NCBI GenBank assembly: GCA_017432345.1
Contig: JAFRJI010000027.1
Span: 1 to 64,000, forward strand
Length of the DNA stretch: 64,000 bases
Reading direction: 5' to 3'
DNA from: Bacillota bacterium
Lineage (GTDB): Bacteria > Bacillota > Clostridia > Peptostreptococcales > Anaerovoracaceae
How positions within the stretch are numbered: position 1 is the stretch's first letter; each line of letters starts with the position of its first letter. The translations under genes and the position numbers were made by a program. Positions 1-8,427 of this stretch are shown one piece after another. The notes beneath the pieces were generated by a model. It worked only from the letters and a program-made list of their open reading frames with translations. It ran no database searches and was not told where the DNA came from.

Positions 1-1
1 C

Positions 2-634
2 GAGGAGAAGCTGGACGAGATCCGCAAGTTGGCGGCCGGCGAGAAGGTCATGGCCATCGGCGAGATCGGTCTGGACTTCTTTTATGACCGCAGCGAGCGG
101 GACGTGCAACGGGAGTGGGTCCGCCGCCAGATCCGACTGGACAATGAACTGAAGATGCCGATCGTGATACACGCCAGGGAGGCGGATCAGGAAGTGATGG
201 ACATCCTCAAGGAAGAACAGGCCTTCAGCAAAGAGCGGAAGAGCTGGTTCCCGAAGAGGCCGGATCCGGAGGGCTTTGCAGGAGGAACGGACGGGCTGGC
301 TGATGTTGCCCGTGTGCTGCTGCACTGCTTCTCGGGAAGCGCAGAGCTGGGGAAACAGTACGTGAAGCTGGGAGCGACCCTGAGCGTCGCGGGACCGGTC
401 ACGTACAAGAACAACAAGAAGACCGTGGCGATGGTCGACGCGATCCCAATCGATTTCCTGCTGGTGGAGACCGATGCGCCGTTTTTGACGCCGGTGCCGC
501 ACCGCGGGGAGCGGAACACACCGGTCAACGTGGAATTCACCGCGCGAAAGGTCGCGGAGATCAAAGGACTCACCTTTGAGGAGACCGCTGCGAAGACAAA
601 AGAAAATGCCATACGGTTCTATGGCATTTCGTGA
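2..634 (+). CDS. TatD family metal-dependent hydrolase (5' end missing)
   Basis: The window opens inside this gene; the frame is open from base 2 and its start codon lies upstream. TatD proteins are metal-dependent 3'-5' DNases or related phosphoesterases with a TIM-barrel fold. Visible family motifs, in order, are EIGLDFFYD, IHAREA, HCFSGS and the C-terminal ETDAPFLTPVPHRG, which together carry the metal-binding His, Glu and Asp residues. About 211 residues are present, against roughly 255 for a full protein, so some 45 N-terminal residues are missing. The last codons lie inside an inverted repeat (604-629) that may end transcription of the convergent aroB gene. Family assignment is firm; the exact substrate is unknown. 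Confidence 0.93.
   Translation, partial: EEKLDEIRKLAAGEKVMAIGEIGLDFFYDRSERDVQREWVRRQIRLDNELKMPIVIHAREADQEVMDILKEEQAFSKERKSWFPKRPDPEGFAGGTDGLADVARVLLHCFSGSAELGKQYVKLGATLSVAGPVTYKNNKKTVAMVDAIPIDFLLVETDAPFLTPVPHRGERNTPVNVEFTARKVAEIKGLTFEETAAKTKENAIRFYGIS
596..629 (-). terminator. Probable terminator of the htrA-aroB operon
   Basis: AAATGCCAT (604-612) and ATGGCATTT (621-629) form a 9-bp stem with an 8-base loop. Read on the minus strand, the stem is followed by a T-rich run. It lies inside the 3' end of the convergent tatD gene, so it is also coding sequence. Confidence 0.5.
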
Positions 635-650
635 GCAGATATTTAGGTAA

Positions 651-678
651 TTAGACAATCAGAGGGTTAGACAATCAG
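651..678. repeat. Short direct repeat between tatD and aroB
   Basis: TTAGACAATCAG occurs twice, at 651-662 and 667-678, in the 48-base gap between the convergent genes. No function is apparent. Confidence 0.6.
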
Positions 679-682
679 GTGA

Positions 683-1789
683 TTACTGGCCCAGGTAATC
701 GAGTCCGTATCGGATGAAACCTTCGAGTTCCGAAACCGGAAGCGGCCGCAAACCGCATTCGCCGGGCTGCTTCGGGTACACGATGGTGATGGAATCCGTA
801 CGGGCTTTTTTATCGTGGAGCGCCGCTGCGGCAAGCTCTGCCGCACCGGCCCGCGGATCCAGGGAATACCCGAACTGCAGGAAAAGATCCCGCAGCAGAT
901 CCGCACAGTTGCTGTCCGTCCAGCCTTTGCGCTCGGCTGCGGCGCAGGCCATCACGGTGCCGATGGCGACCGCACGGCCGTGGGCGATCGCGTAACCGGA
1001 GCAACGCTCGATGGCGTGGCCGATGGTGTGCCCCAGATTGAGGAGCTGCCGGATGCCGGTTTCCCGTTCGTCGGCGGCAACGATCGCCGCCTTGACGCGG
1101 AGCGCTTTCACGATCACGTTGATCAGGTCGGACTTGTCGGTCCGGTCCGCAGATAGATCTGCCTGGAATCCTTCGCGGACGACGTCTTCCAGGATCGTCG
1201 CGTCGCCGATCATGCCGGCTTTGATGATCTCGGCCAGACCGTCGCGGTACAGATCGTCGGTCAGCGTGTCGAACGTGTCCGTGTCGACCAGTACCAGTTC
1301 CGGATGCCAGAAGGCACCGGCCAGATTCTTTCCGGCGGCGAGATCCACGCCGGTCTTCCCTCCAATGGAGGAATCGACGCAGGCCAGCAGTGTCGTCGGG
1401 ATCTGGATGAACTTGATCCCGCGCATGTAGATGGCCGCCGCGAATCCCGTCATATCTCCCGGAACGCCGCCGCCCAGAGCGACCAGCGCATCGCCGCGGT
1501 GGAACCGCTGCTCGGACAGATAATCGAGGATCGCCCCGACAGTCTCCAGCGTTTTGTGCTTTTCCCCGGCCGGGAATGTATACTGATACACGTCGAACCC
1601 CGCGGATGCGAGGCTCTTGAATAGTGCGCTTTGCGGCCCGCCATAAAGTCGGCCGACGGTCTCATCCGTCACGACGCACAGCTTGCATGGGGGCAAAAAG
1701 CTCGCGGCCAGTTCTCCCGCGTGGGAGAGCAGGCCGGGCTCGATCATAATATTGTAATCTCTGGAACAAGATATATTAATTGTTTTCAT
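683..1789 (-). CDS. aroB: 3-dehydroquinate synthase
   Basis: This enzyme converts DAHP to 3-dehydroquinate, the second step of the shikimate pathway, in the cytoplasm with NAD+ and a divalent metal. The 368 residues match the usual length. Visible are the NAD-binding segment GGGVPGDMTGFAAA, the substrate-binding DSSIGGKTG, and the metal ligands in GLAEIIKAG (Glu), LGHTIGHAIE (His) and AHGRAVAIG (His). The start codon overlaps the last 14 bases of the upstream protease gene, so the two are probably co-transcribed and translationally coupled. No other shikimate genes are in the window. The assignment is secure. Confidence 0.96.
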   Translation of the reverse strand: MKTINISCSRDYNIMIEPGLLSHAGELAASFLPPCKLCVVTDETVGRLYGGPQSALFKSLASAGFDVYQYTFPAGEKHKTLETVGAILDYLSEQRFHRGDALVALGGGVPGDMTGFAAAIYMRGIKFIQIPTTLLACVDSSIGGKTGVDLAAGKNLAGAFWHPELVLVDTDTFDTLTDDLYRDGLAEIIKAGMIGDATILEDVVREGFQADLSADRTDKSDLINVIVKALRVKAAIVAADERETGIRQLLNLGHTIGHAIERCSGYAIAHGRAVAIGTVMACAAAERKGWTDSNCADLLRDLFLQFGYSLDPRAGAAELAAAALHDKKARTDSITIVYPKQPGECGLRPLPVSELEGFIRYGLDYLGQ

Positions 1790-3038
1790 GTTTCTCCTGA
1801 AGCTTCAGCTGCAGCTCCATCTCCTGACCATTCCGTATGATTTTGTATGTTAACACATCGCCAGGCTTATGGGAAGTGATAACGGAAGAAACGTCGTCAA
1901 TGGTCGTGATCTGCTTGCCGTCGATTTCGGAAACGATGTCCCCGGATTCAAATCCGGCTTTCTGTGCGGTTTCCGTGTCGACTGAGTAGATGTATACGGA
2001 GGAAGAACTCATTCCGAAGAAGGCGTCGAAGCCGCTGCTGCCTTCGGTGTAAGTCATGCCGGACCAAGGCTGATCCTTGACATATCCATTCGTCATGAGC
2101 TGTTGTGCGACGTTGGCAGCCGTGTTGATTGGGATCGCGAATCCGAGGCCTTCTACATCGGAGCCGGAGGATTTGGCGACGACCAGGCCGATCAGCTGAC
2201 CGTCATCGTTAAAGAGTCCGCCGCCGGAGTTGCCCGGGTTGATGGAACTGTCAGTCTGCAGCAGTGACATGGTCTTGCCGTCGATGGAAAGCTTCCGGTC
2301 GGTGGCGCTGATGATGCCTGCCGTTACGGTCCCGCCCAGTTCACCGAGCGGATTGCCGATGGCTACTGCCAGATCGCCGACCGCGAGTTCATCGCTGTTG
2401 CCGTAGGTCGCCGGCGTCAGTCCGTTCGCGTCGATCTTGATCACCGCCACATCGTTGGTGCTGTCTGTACCGACGAGCTTGGCTTCATAGGACTGCTTGT
2501 CGGCCGTGGTGACCGTGATCTTGTTGGCACCGTCAATGACGTGGTTGTTGGTCATGATGTAGCCGTCTTCACTGATGATCACGCCGCTGCCGGCACCTTC
2601 GGTGACGTACTGCTGCATCCACGAGTCGGACATGATCCCTTCGGTCCGGATCTCAACGACGCTTGGCTGGGACACCTTGGTGATCTCCTGGATCGTCATG
2701 GAGCTGCCGGTCGCGCTTTCCAGCGTGTAGCCGGAAGTCGTCGAGCTGGCCGTGCTGATCGTCGGCGTAGCAGAGCCGGTCACTGTATCAGCGGTCATCA
2801 TATCGTAGGCGAGCGCGCCGCCGAAGCCGAACATGCTAGAGAGCAGCACGCAGCAGATGATGAGCAGCGCCAGCGAGCGCCGCGTGAAAGAGACCTTCTT
2901 CGGTTTCTTTTTCGGCTTCTTCGGTTCGTAGTTGTTCCAGGAACCCGACTCGCCGGATTCCGCGATCGGTTCATCCACGGTGAAGTACGGCTGATAGTCT
3001 GTTGTGTTTCGGTCTGTGTCTTTGTATTTGTCGAACAT
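1776..3038 (-). CDS. htrA: HtrA/DegP-like membrane-anchored serine protease with PDZ domain
   Basis: HtrA proteases degrade misfolded proteins outside the membrane. This 420-residue protein has a Lys/Pro-rich cytoplasmic tail (about 1-55), one membrane anchor (about 56-78), a Ser/Thr-rich linker, a trypsin-like domain and a C-terminal PDZ domain (about 325-410). The triad is intact: His166 in TNNHVIDG, Asp196 in TNDVAVIKI, and Ser271 in INPGNSGGGL. A purine-rich ribosome site (AAGAGGT on the minus strand) precedes the ATG. It is first in a two-gene unit with aroB. This pairing looks like chance neighbourhood rather than shared function. Confidence 0.94.
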   Translation of the reverse strand: MFDKYKDTDRNTTDYQPYFTVDEPIAESGESGSWNNYEPKKPKKKPKKVSFTRRSLALLIICCVLLSSMFGFGGALAYDMMTADTVTGSATPTISTASSTTSGYTLESATGSSMTIQEITKVSQPSVVEIRTEGIMSDSWMQQYVTEGAGSGVIISEDGYIMTNNHVIDGANKITVTTADKQSYEAKLVGTDSTNDVAVIKIDANGLTPATYGNSDELAVGDLAVAIGNPLGELGGTVTAGIISATDRKLSIDGKTMSLLQTDSSINPGNSGGGLFNDDGQLIGLVVAKSSGSDVEGLGFAIPINTAANVAQQLMTNGYVKDQPWSGMTYTEGSSGFDAFFGMSSSSVYIYSVDTETAQKAGFESGDIVSEIDGKQITTIDDVSSVITSHKPGDVLTYKIIRNGQEMELQLKLQEKHENN

Positions 3039-3176
3039 AAATGATACCTCTTTATAGAATTACCCCTTACGCATTATTAACTCTGCCTAAAATATACTAA
3101 TGAAATATGTGTTTTTGGTGATGAAAATATGGATATTTCTAATTATTTACACCTAAACAAATCCTGCGAACTATGG

Positions 3177-3182
3177 TAAACT
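3177..3182 (+). promoter_or_regulatory. Extended -10 element of hslO, placing the start at or next to the ATG
   Basis: TGG followed by TAAACT (3177-3182) resembles an extended -10 element, with a weak -35 (TAAACA, 3154-3159) 17 bases upstream. It ends 7 bases before the ATG and no Shine-Dalgarno sequence lies between, so the mRNA may be leaderless. Confidence 0.4.
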
Positions 3183-3189
3183 TGTTGAT

Positions 3190-4104
3190 ATGAGTAAAGC
3201 ATTTATCGCAGTCGACAGGAGTAGATCCTTTCGCGTTTACATTACGATAACGACCGATCTGGTGCAGGAAGCGGTGCGCATCCACGATACGACGCCGGTC
3301 GCTTCGGCCGGACTGGGACGCGTTTTGACCGCGGCCGGGCTGATGGGGATCATGATGAAGGACCCCGACAACAAGTTGACGGTCAACTTCAAAGGCGATG
3401 GACCGGCGCAGCAGATCCTGGCAACGGCCTACGGCAGCGGCGATGTCAAGGGATACATCGCCAACCCTGACGTGGACCTGCCGCTGACCAGCGAAGGCAA
3501 GCTGGATGTCGGAGGATCGCTGGGGATCGGCGACCTGACGGTCATTAAGGACATCGGGCTGAAAGAGCCGTACATGGGCACGATCGCGTTCGTCACGGGC
3601 GAGATCGCCGACGACCTCACGGCGTACTTCTTCATCTCCGAACAGCAAAATTCTTCGGTGGCGTTAGGAGTGAAGGTGGAGCGCGATTACAGCATCGGCG
3701 CAGCCGGGGGCATGATCATCCAGATGCTGCCGGAGCCGGTGGAGGCTTCCATCGACGCGCTGGAAGCGATGCTGGCGGACATGAAGCCGCTGACGACCCT
3801 GATCAGCGAGATCCGGGAACGGAACGCGGCCCTGACCGAAGAAGGGCTGCTTCGGGAGCTTTTGCAGGAAATCTTTAAAGACGTGCCGGAGGAGTATCAG
3901 CCGGAGATCCTCGAAAGCCGTGAAATCCGGTGGAACTGCGACTGCAGCCGGGAGCGGATCGAAGAGGCGCTGATGACGATCGGGCGCAAAGACCTGCAGG
4001 AGATCATCGAGGAAGACGGGCAGGCGGAACTGCAGTGCCACTTCTGCCTGAAGAAATACCAATTCAATAAGGAAGAACTCCAGGAGATCCTGGACAGAAT
4101 ATAA
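3190..4104 (+). CDS. hslO: Hsp33 redox-regulated chaperonin
   Basis: Hsp33 is a cytoplasmic holdase chaperone switched on by oxidative unfolding. The 304-residue protein has the N-terminal Hsp33 fold and a C-terminal zinc module with Cys250-x-Cys252 (NCDCS) and Cys283-x-x-Cys286 (CHFC), the four redox-switch ligands. Length and motif spacing fit the family. There is no clear ribosome binding site, and a -10-like element ends 7 bases upstream of the ATG. The DUF1934 gene follows after 2 bases, indicating one transcript. For an anaerobe, a peroxide or disulfide stress role is expected. Confidence 0.96.
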   Translation: MSKAFIAVDRSRSFRVYITITTDLVQEAVRIHDTTPVASAGLGRVLTAAGLMGIMMKDPDNKLTVNFKGDGPAQQILATAYGSGDVKGYIANPDVDLPLTSEGKLDVGGSLGIGDLTVIKDIGLKEPYMGTIAFVTGEIADDLTAYFFISEQQNSSVALGVKVERDYSIGAAGGMIIQMLPEPVEASIDALEAMLADMKPLTTLISEIRERNAALTEEGLLRELLQEIFKDVPEEYQPEILESREIRWNCDCSRERIEEALMTIGRKDLQEIIEEDGQAELQCHFCLKKYQFNKEELQEILDRI

Positions 4105-4106
4105 TA

Positions 4107-4532
4107 ATGAAAGAAGTACTGGTTAAGATCAAAAGCAGACAAATGAATAACGAGACCGGTGAAGACGAAATGGAATTCGTGACGGAGGCGAAGCTCTACA
4201 AGCGGGGCGACACCTACTATCTGCTCTATGAAGAGAGCGAATTCAGCGGAACGCCGGGCTGCAAGACCAGATTGCGGCTGCGGGGCGAAGAACTGCAGAT
4301 GAAGCGCGTCGGGGAAGGCGTGGGCGTCGGTAACGAGATCCTCTTTTCGAAGGGGCAGCGGTTTACCGGGCTTTATGATACGCCGTTTGGCCCGATCGAG
4401 CTGGAAGTGCTGACCAATGATCTGGCAAAGGACATCTCCGACGAAGGCAAAGGCTCCATCGATGTGGATTACGACATCAGCCTGAAGGGCCTCGCGGAGG
4501 GACGGAACACGTTAAATATTACATTGATGTAA
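4107..4532 (+). CDS. DUF1934 domain-containing protein (YwiB-like beta-barrel)
   Basis: This 141-residue cytoplasmic protein matches the DUF1934 family, small beta-barrels of calycin type with unknown role. The characteristic centre is visible: a YYLLYEESEF segment followed by a Thr-rich strand (TRLRLRGEEL), then the conserved YDTPFGPIELEV region and a C-terminal strand ending NTLNITL. It begins 2 bases after hslO and so is probably co-transcribed. No catalytic motif, signal peptide or membrane segment is seen. Function is unknown and I do not assign one. Confidence 0.85.
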   Translation: MKEVLVKIKSRQMNNETGEDEMEFVTEAKLYKRGDTYYLLYEESEFSGTPGCKTRLRLRGEELQMKRVGEGVGVGNEILFSKGQRFTGLYDTPFGPIELEVLTNDLAKDISDEGKGSIDVDYDISLKGLAEGRNTLNITLM

Positions 4533-4559
4533 AGCTCAGACAATAGGAGGAAACATGCC

Positions 4560-4655
4560 ATGATGAATCCGAAATTTGCTAAGTTCGTAGCGATCTTTCT
4601 CGCCATTATTATGGTAGTCACTACGCTTACGATGGCAATCGTCTACTTGACATAG
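4560..4655 (+). CDS. 31-residue single-span membrane peptide (DUF4044/Prli42-like)
   Basis: This small ORF starts at an ATG nine bases after AGGAGG (4545-4550) and encodes 31 residues. It has a short N-terminus with two lysines (MMNPKFAKF), then one hydrophobic helix of about 20 residues ending near the C-terminus. Size, lysine-bearing N-terminus and a Thr/Met-rich helix resemble the DUF4044/Prli42 class of Firmicute membrane micropeptides; in Listeria Prli42 tethers the stressosome. That relation is by general resemblance only. A nearby ATG at 4555 gives just two codons. The gene lies in the hslO-DUF1846 unit. Confidence 0.7.
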   Translation: MMNPKFAKFVAIFLAIIMVVTTLTMAIVYLT

Positions 4656-4676
4656 TTTCAGAAAAAGGAGAAAGCC

Positions 4677-6194
4677 ATGAAGAAGATTGGTTTCAGCGCG
4701 GAGAAGTATATCGAAGAGCAGTCAAAGTACATCCTGGAGCGCATTGAGAAAGGCGGCGGCGACCGGCTGTATCTGGAATTCGGCGGCAAGCTGGTCCAGG
4801 ACAAGCATGCGATGCGCGTGCTCCCGGGATTTGACGAAAACGCGAAGATCAAGCTTTTGCAGAAGATGAAGGACCAGGCGGAGATCATCATCTGCGTGTA
4901 TTCCGGGGACATCACCACGAACAAGACGCGGGCCGACTTCGGGATCACCTATGATCTGGAGGTTTTGCGGCTGATCGACGTGTTCCGGAAGTACGATCTG
5001 GAGATCAACAGCGTCGTCGTCACGCGGTACGAAGAAGAATCTCCGGCGGTCAACAAGTTCATCAACAAGCTGGAGCACAGAGGGATCCGGACATATAAGC
5101 ACCGGTTCACGAAGGGGTATCCGACGGACGTCGATACGATCGTCAGTGAAGAGGGATACGGTGCGAACCCATACATCGAGGTCACGAAGCCTTTGATCGT
5201 CGTGACCGGACCGGGCGGCGGCAGCGGCAAGCTGGCCACCAGCCTGTCACAGCTATACCACGAGTACATCCGGGGCAGGAAGGCGCGGTACGCGAAGTTC
5301 GAGACCTTCCCGATCTGGAATATTCCTTTGAAGCATCCGGTCAATGTGGCATATGAAGCGGCGACGGCGGACCTGAAGGATGTCAACATGATCGACTCCT
5401 TCCACCTGGAAGCCTACGGCGAACTCGCGGTCAACTACAACCGCGATTTGGAAGTGTTTCCGGTCGTCAAGAGAATCATCGAGCGAATCACCGGCGAAGA
5501 GGCCGAGTACAAATCGCCGACAGACATGGGCGTCAACCGGGCCGGTTTCGGGATCATCGATGACGAGGTCTGCCGGGAGGCGGCCTGCCAGGAAATCATC
5601 CGGCGGTACATCATCGCGGAATGTGACTATAAGAAAGGTAAGATCGGCGAGGATATTCTGGAGCGGGCGAAGCTCCTCATGGATGAGATGGGACTTTGCG
5701 TAGAGGACCGGAAGGTGGTCCTGCCGGCGAGAGAATACGCGGAAGAGAAGCGGAACTGCGATAAACGTTACACCAACGTGGTCGTTTTGGCGCTGGAGCT
5801 GCCGGACGGAACGTACGTTACGGGGCGGAGTTCCCGGCGGATGGTCGCGGCGGCGGCGGGCATCCTGAACGCAATCAAAAAGCTCAGCGGGATATCGGAT
5901 GAGATCCACCTCATTTCGCCGAACATCCTGTCCAGCATCCAGGATCTGAAGACCGAAGTGCTGCACGCGGAGAAGACGAGTCTGAACTGCGAGGAAGTCC
6001 TGACCGCGCTTACCATTTCAGCAGCGACGAACCCGACCGCGGAGATGGCGCTGACGAAACTCCCTGAGCTCAGTGGCTGCCGGGCGCACTGCACGGCCAT
6101 CCTGAGCGACAAGGACGAGGCGACGCTCAAAGCTCTCGGCATCGACGTCACCAGCGATCCGGACTACATCACGAACAACCTGTACTACAGCTAA
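4677..6194 (+). CDS. DUF1846 domain-containing protein
   Basis: The 505-residue protein is full length for DUF1846, a conserved Firmicute family with structures known but function unresolved. Typical features are the N-terminal [19 protein letters not shown], the [17 protein letters not shown] segment, and a glycine-rich phosphate-loop-like motif [11 protein letters not shown] at about 178-188. There is no signal peptide or membrane span, so it is cytoplasmic. The upstream AAAGGAGAAA ribosome site supports the ATG. It closes the hslO-DUF1934-micropeptide unit and is followed by a strong terminator. The glycine-rich loop hints at nucleotide binding, which is inference. Confidence 0.93.
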   Translation: MKKIGFSAEKYIEEQSKYILERIEKGGGDRLYLEFGGKLVQDKHAMRVLPGFDENAKIKLLQKMKDQAEIIICVYSGDITTNKTRADFGITYDLEVLRLIDVFRKYDLEINSVVVTRYEEESPAVNKFINKLEHRGIRTYKHRFTKGYPTDVDTIVSEEGYGANPYIEVTKPLIVVTGPGGGSGKLATSLSQLYHEYIRGRKARYAKFETFPIWNIPLKHPVNVAYEAATADLKDVNMIDSFHLEAYGELAVNYNRDLEVFPVVKRIIERITGEEAEYKSPTDMGVNRAGFGIIDDEVCREAACQEIIRRYIIAECDYKKGKIGEDILERAKLLMDEMGLCVEDRKVVLPAREYAEEKRNCDKRYTNVVVLALELPDGTYVTGRSSRRMVAAAAGILNAIKKLSGISDEIHLISPNILSSIQDLKTEVLHAEKTSLNCEEVLTALTISAATNPTAEMALTKLPELSGCRAHCTAILSDKDEATLKALGIDVTSDPDYITNNLYYS

Positions 6195-6236
6195 AATACT
6201 TGACTAGGGAAGAGCAGAACTTTACCTGAAGAATTT

Positions 6237-6264
6237 GAGGCGGGCCAATCCCGCCTCTTTTTTT
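6237..6264 (+). terminator. Rho-independent terminator after DUF1846
   Basis: GAGGCGGG and CCCGCCTC form an 8-bp GC-rich stem with a 5-base loop, directly followed by seven T. Confidence 0.93.
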
Positions 6265-6557
6265 ACTCCCGGCCCGCCGGATTTTCGTGGATCGCGATTT
6301 CTTCCGCGGTTCACTGTGAAAAATGCGGTGGACCGCTGAAAAATCCGGCCACCTCCGCCTGACGGCGAGGTAAGTGTACGGAATAAGAAACAATAAATGT
6401 AACGAGAAGAACTTGAGGTTATGAAAACGTTCCTCTCGTTACATTTTTGAATGGCGTGGTCACCCTCCCTGGAAAACTTTCAGCGGTAATCTATTAATAA
6501 TGGTAAGAACCGCTGAAGAAATCAAAGATAACAAAAAATGGAAATTAGAAATCGCGA
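6265..6557. other. Gap rich in inverted repeats
   Basis: About 290 bases without a convincing gene. It holds a long inverted repeat (6395-6446), a palindrome TTCACTGTGAA (6310-6320), one CGGTGGA (6326-6332), and three copies of ACCGCTGAA or its complement (6332-6340, 6479-6487, 6509-6517). These half-sites are less regular than the array at 36691-36957, but share the CGGTGGA core once. Confidence 0.6.
6395..6446. repeat. 13-bp perfect inverted repeat with T-run
   Basis: AAATGTAACGAGA (6395-6407) is perfectly complementary to TCTCGTTACATTT (6434-6446), with an inner GAAC/GTTC pair and a T5 run at the right edge. It could be a terminator for the XRE gene or DUF1846 read-through, or a short miniature repeat; a single copy cannot decide. 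Confidence 0.6.
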
Positions 6558-6866
6558 TTAAAAGCAGTCACTCTCATCTCGGGCATATTCTTTCGCTTTC
6601 TCCCTGAACAGCTCCAGGGTATCGCGGGAAAAGTTCTCCACAATCAGCGCATCTAGACGAATTTGATAGAATTCGGCAATATGGCAAATTGTGATGAGAC
6701 TTGGAATAGCAGTCCCATTTTCACATTTACAGTACTGCTTTCGAGAAACGTTCAGCATTTGACTAAGACGTTCCTGGCTGAGATTGTTCAACCGCCGAAG
6801 ACATCTTAAATTGTCCGAAAGATTCTCGTATACGCCTTTCACAAGACTATTTTCTGTTACTACCAT
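6558..6866 (-). CDS. XRE family helix-turn-helix regulator
   Basis: This 102-residue protein is a compact DNA-binding regulator. The helix-turn-helix of XRE/Cro type spans about 19-73: LSQERLSQMLNVSRKQYC is the recognition region, followed by ENGTAIPSLITICHIAEFY. A short charged tail (ARDESDCF) follows, with no second domain for ligand or oligomer formation. A good AGGAGG precedes the ATG on the minus strand. It stands alone between two gaps and transcribes away from pgi. It may act on the inverted repeats on its downstream side or at its own promoter, which is speculation. Confidence 0.88.
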   Translation of the reverse strand: MVVTENSLVKGVYENLSDNLRCLRRLNNLSQERLSQMLNVSRKQYCKCENGTAIPSLITICHIAEFYQIRLDALIVENFSRDTLELFREKAKEYARDESDCF

Positions 6867-7015
6867 AATAATCCTCCTGTTGTAATAGATATCTTTCTCT
6901 TCCCCCCCAACAAAATTATGGGAGTAGAGGAGGATTCAGAAAAGGCTTAGAGGAGAATACGCTAAAGGAACACACCGAAAGGAGAAGACGAATGTGCGGG
7001 AAAGAGTAAGGGCAA

Positions 7016-7044
7016 TTGACGAACTTCGGCAAAATAGATACAAT
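7016..7044 (+). promoter_or_regulatory. Sigma-A promoter of pgi
   Basis: TTGACG (7016-7021), a 17-base spacer and TACAAT (7039-7044). The ribosome site AGGAGGG follows just upstream of the ATG. Confidence 0.85.
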
Positions 7045-7070
7045 GGGGAAAAGGAAATAGGAGGGCAAAT

Positions 7071-8297
7071 ATGAATTTGAACGTAAATATAGAGGGGCTG
7101 GGCCTCGATAAGGAAAAGATCCTGCAGACCCGCGCGGAAGCCAGCAAGGCGCTGGACCGCCTGTGGTCCGGACAGGAAGACATGACCGGCTGGGTGCAGC
7201 TGCCGCTGCAGCAGGATGAACAGGAACTGGAATATCTCCTCAATGTGGCAGACATCATTCGCGAAGAGGCGGAGCTGTTCGTGGTCGTCGGCATCGGCGG
7301 ATCCTACCTCGGCGCGAAAGCCGCCATCGAAGCGCTGCCAAAGGTCGAGAGGGGCGCGGAAGTCAAGTTTTTCGGAATCAACTTCTGTACGGATTACTAC
7401 CGCGAGATCATCGAAGAGATCAAGAACAAGCGGACGATCCTGTGCGTAATCTCCAAATCCGGGAACACGACCGAGATCAAGGCAGCTTTCGAAACACTGA
7501 AGCCAATCATGGAGCAGAAATACAAGACCAAAGAAGAAGCCAGCAAGCGGATCGTAGCCATCACCGACGTCGAAAAAGGCGGACTGCGTAAAGAGACGGA
7601 CGTCAACGGATATACGAACTTCATCATCCAGGACGATATCGGCGGACGGTACTCCGTATTCACACCGGCGGGGCTTTTGCCGATGGCCGTCAGCGGCATC
7701 GACGTGCGAGAGCTTTTGCGCGGGGCAAAAGATATGGCACAGTCGACCGCGTGGGATAACGACGGCATGGATTACGCGATCTGCCGGCACCTGATGCAGC
7801 AGGAAGGCAAGTGCATTGAAGCCATCGAGATGACGCACTCCAGACTCGGGTATCTCGGCGAGTGGATCAAGCAGCTGTACGGAGAGAGCGAAGGCAAGAA
7901 CGGACAGGGACTCTGGCCGGCGACGCTGACCTTCTCCACGGACCTGCACTCCATGGGGCAGTACATCCAGCAGGGCAGACAGAATTTCTTCGAGACGATC
8001 ATCTCCATCGACGATCCGGGCTACACCATCACGATTCCGCAGGGCGATTTAAAGGGTCGCACCGTCGACGAGCTGAACAAGGCGATGATTGAAGGCGTGA
8101 TCAAAGCCCACAGAAGCGTAGGCGTTCCGGTGGCGGAGATCCATCTGCCGAAACTGGACGCGTATCACTACGGTCAGCTGTTGTATTATCTGGAGACGAC
8201 ATGTGCGATCACGGCGATGCTGGCGGGTGTGAATCCGTTCGATCAGCCGGGCGTCGAAGCGTACAAAGCGGAGATGCGAAAAATTCTCGGACTCTAG
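7071..8297 (+). CDS. pgi: Glucose-6-phosphate isomerase
   Basis: Pgi interconverts glucose-6-phosphate and fructose-6-phosphate in glycolysis. The 408-residue protein shows the sugar-phosphate-binding GIGGSYLGAKAAIEAL region, the SKSGNTTEIKAAF phosphate loop, GGRYSVFTPAGLLP, and the signature GESEGKNGQGLWPATLTF. It is slightly shorter than many bacterial forms (about 450), chiefly at the N-terminus, but all active-site blocks are present. It has its own promoter and AGGAGG site. It sits alone before hbd, which has a separate promoter. The assignment is secure. Confidence 0.97.
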   Translation: MNLNVNIEGLGLDKEKILQTRAEASKALDRLWSGQEDMTGWVQLPLQQDEQELEYLLNVADIIREEAELFVVVGIGGSYLGAKAAIEALPKVERGAEVKFFGINFCTDYYREIIEEIKNKRTILCVISKSGNTTEIKAAFETLKPIMEQKYKTKEEASKRIVAITDVEKGGLRKETDVNGYTNFIIQDDIGGRYSVFTPAGLLPMAVSGIDVRELLRGAKDMAQSTAWDNDGMDYAICRHLMQQEGKCIEAIEMTHSRLGYLGEWIKQLYGESEGKNGQGLWPATLTFSTDLHSMGQYIQQGRQNFFETIISIDDPGYTITIPQGDLKGRTVDELNKAMIEGVIKAHRSVGVPVAEIHLPKLDAYHYGQLLYYLETTCAITAMLAGVNPFDQPGVEAYKAEMRKILGL

Positions 8298-8335
8298 AGA
8301 AACTTTGTGAAAAAATTGTTTATCTCCCAAATGTG

Positions 8336-8364
8336 TTTACATTAGTGGGCGCAAAGGGTATAAT
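8336..8364 (+). promoter_or_regulatory. Strong sigma-A promoter of hbd
   Basis: TTTACA (8336-8341), an exact 17-base spacer and a perfect TATAAT (8359-8364). A leader of about 55 bases ends in AAGGAGG (8412-8418). Confidence 0.9.
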
Positions 8365-8427
8365 AAATCTGTTCAAATCAGTTAATAATTTAACAATCGA
8401 AAAGATTGACTAAGGAGGATAATTATT

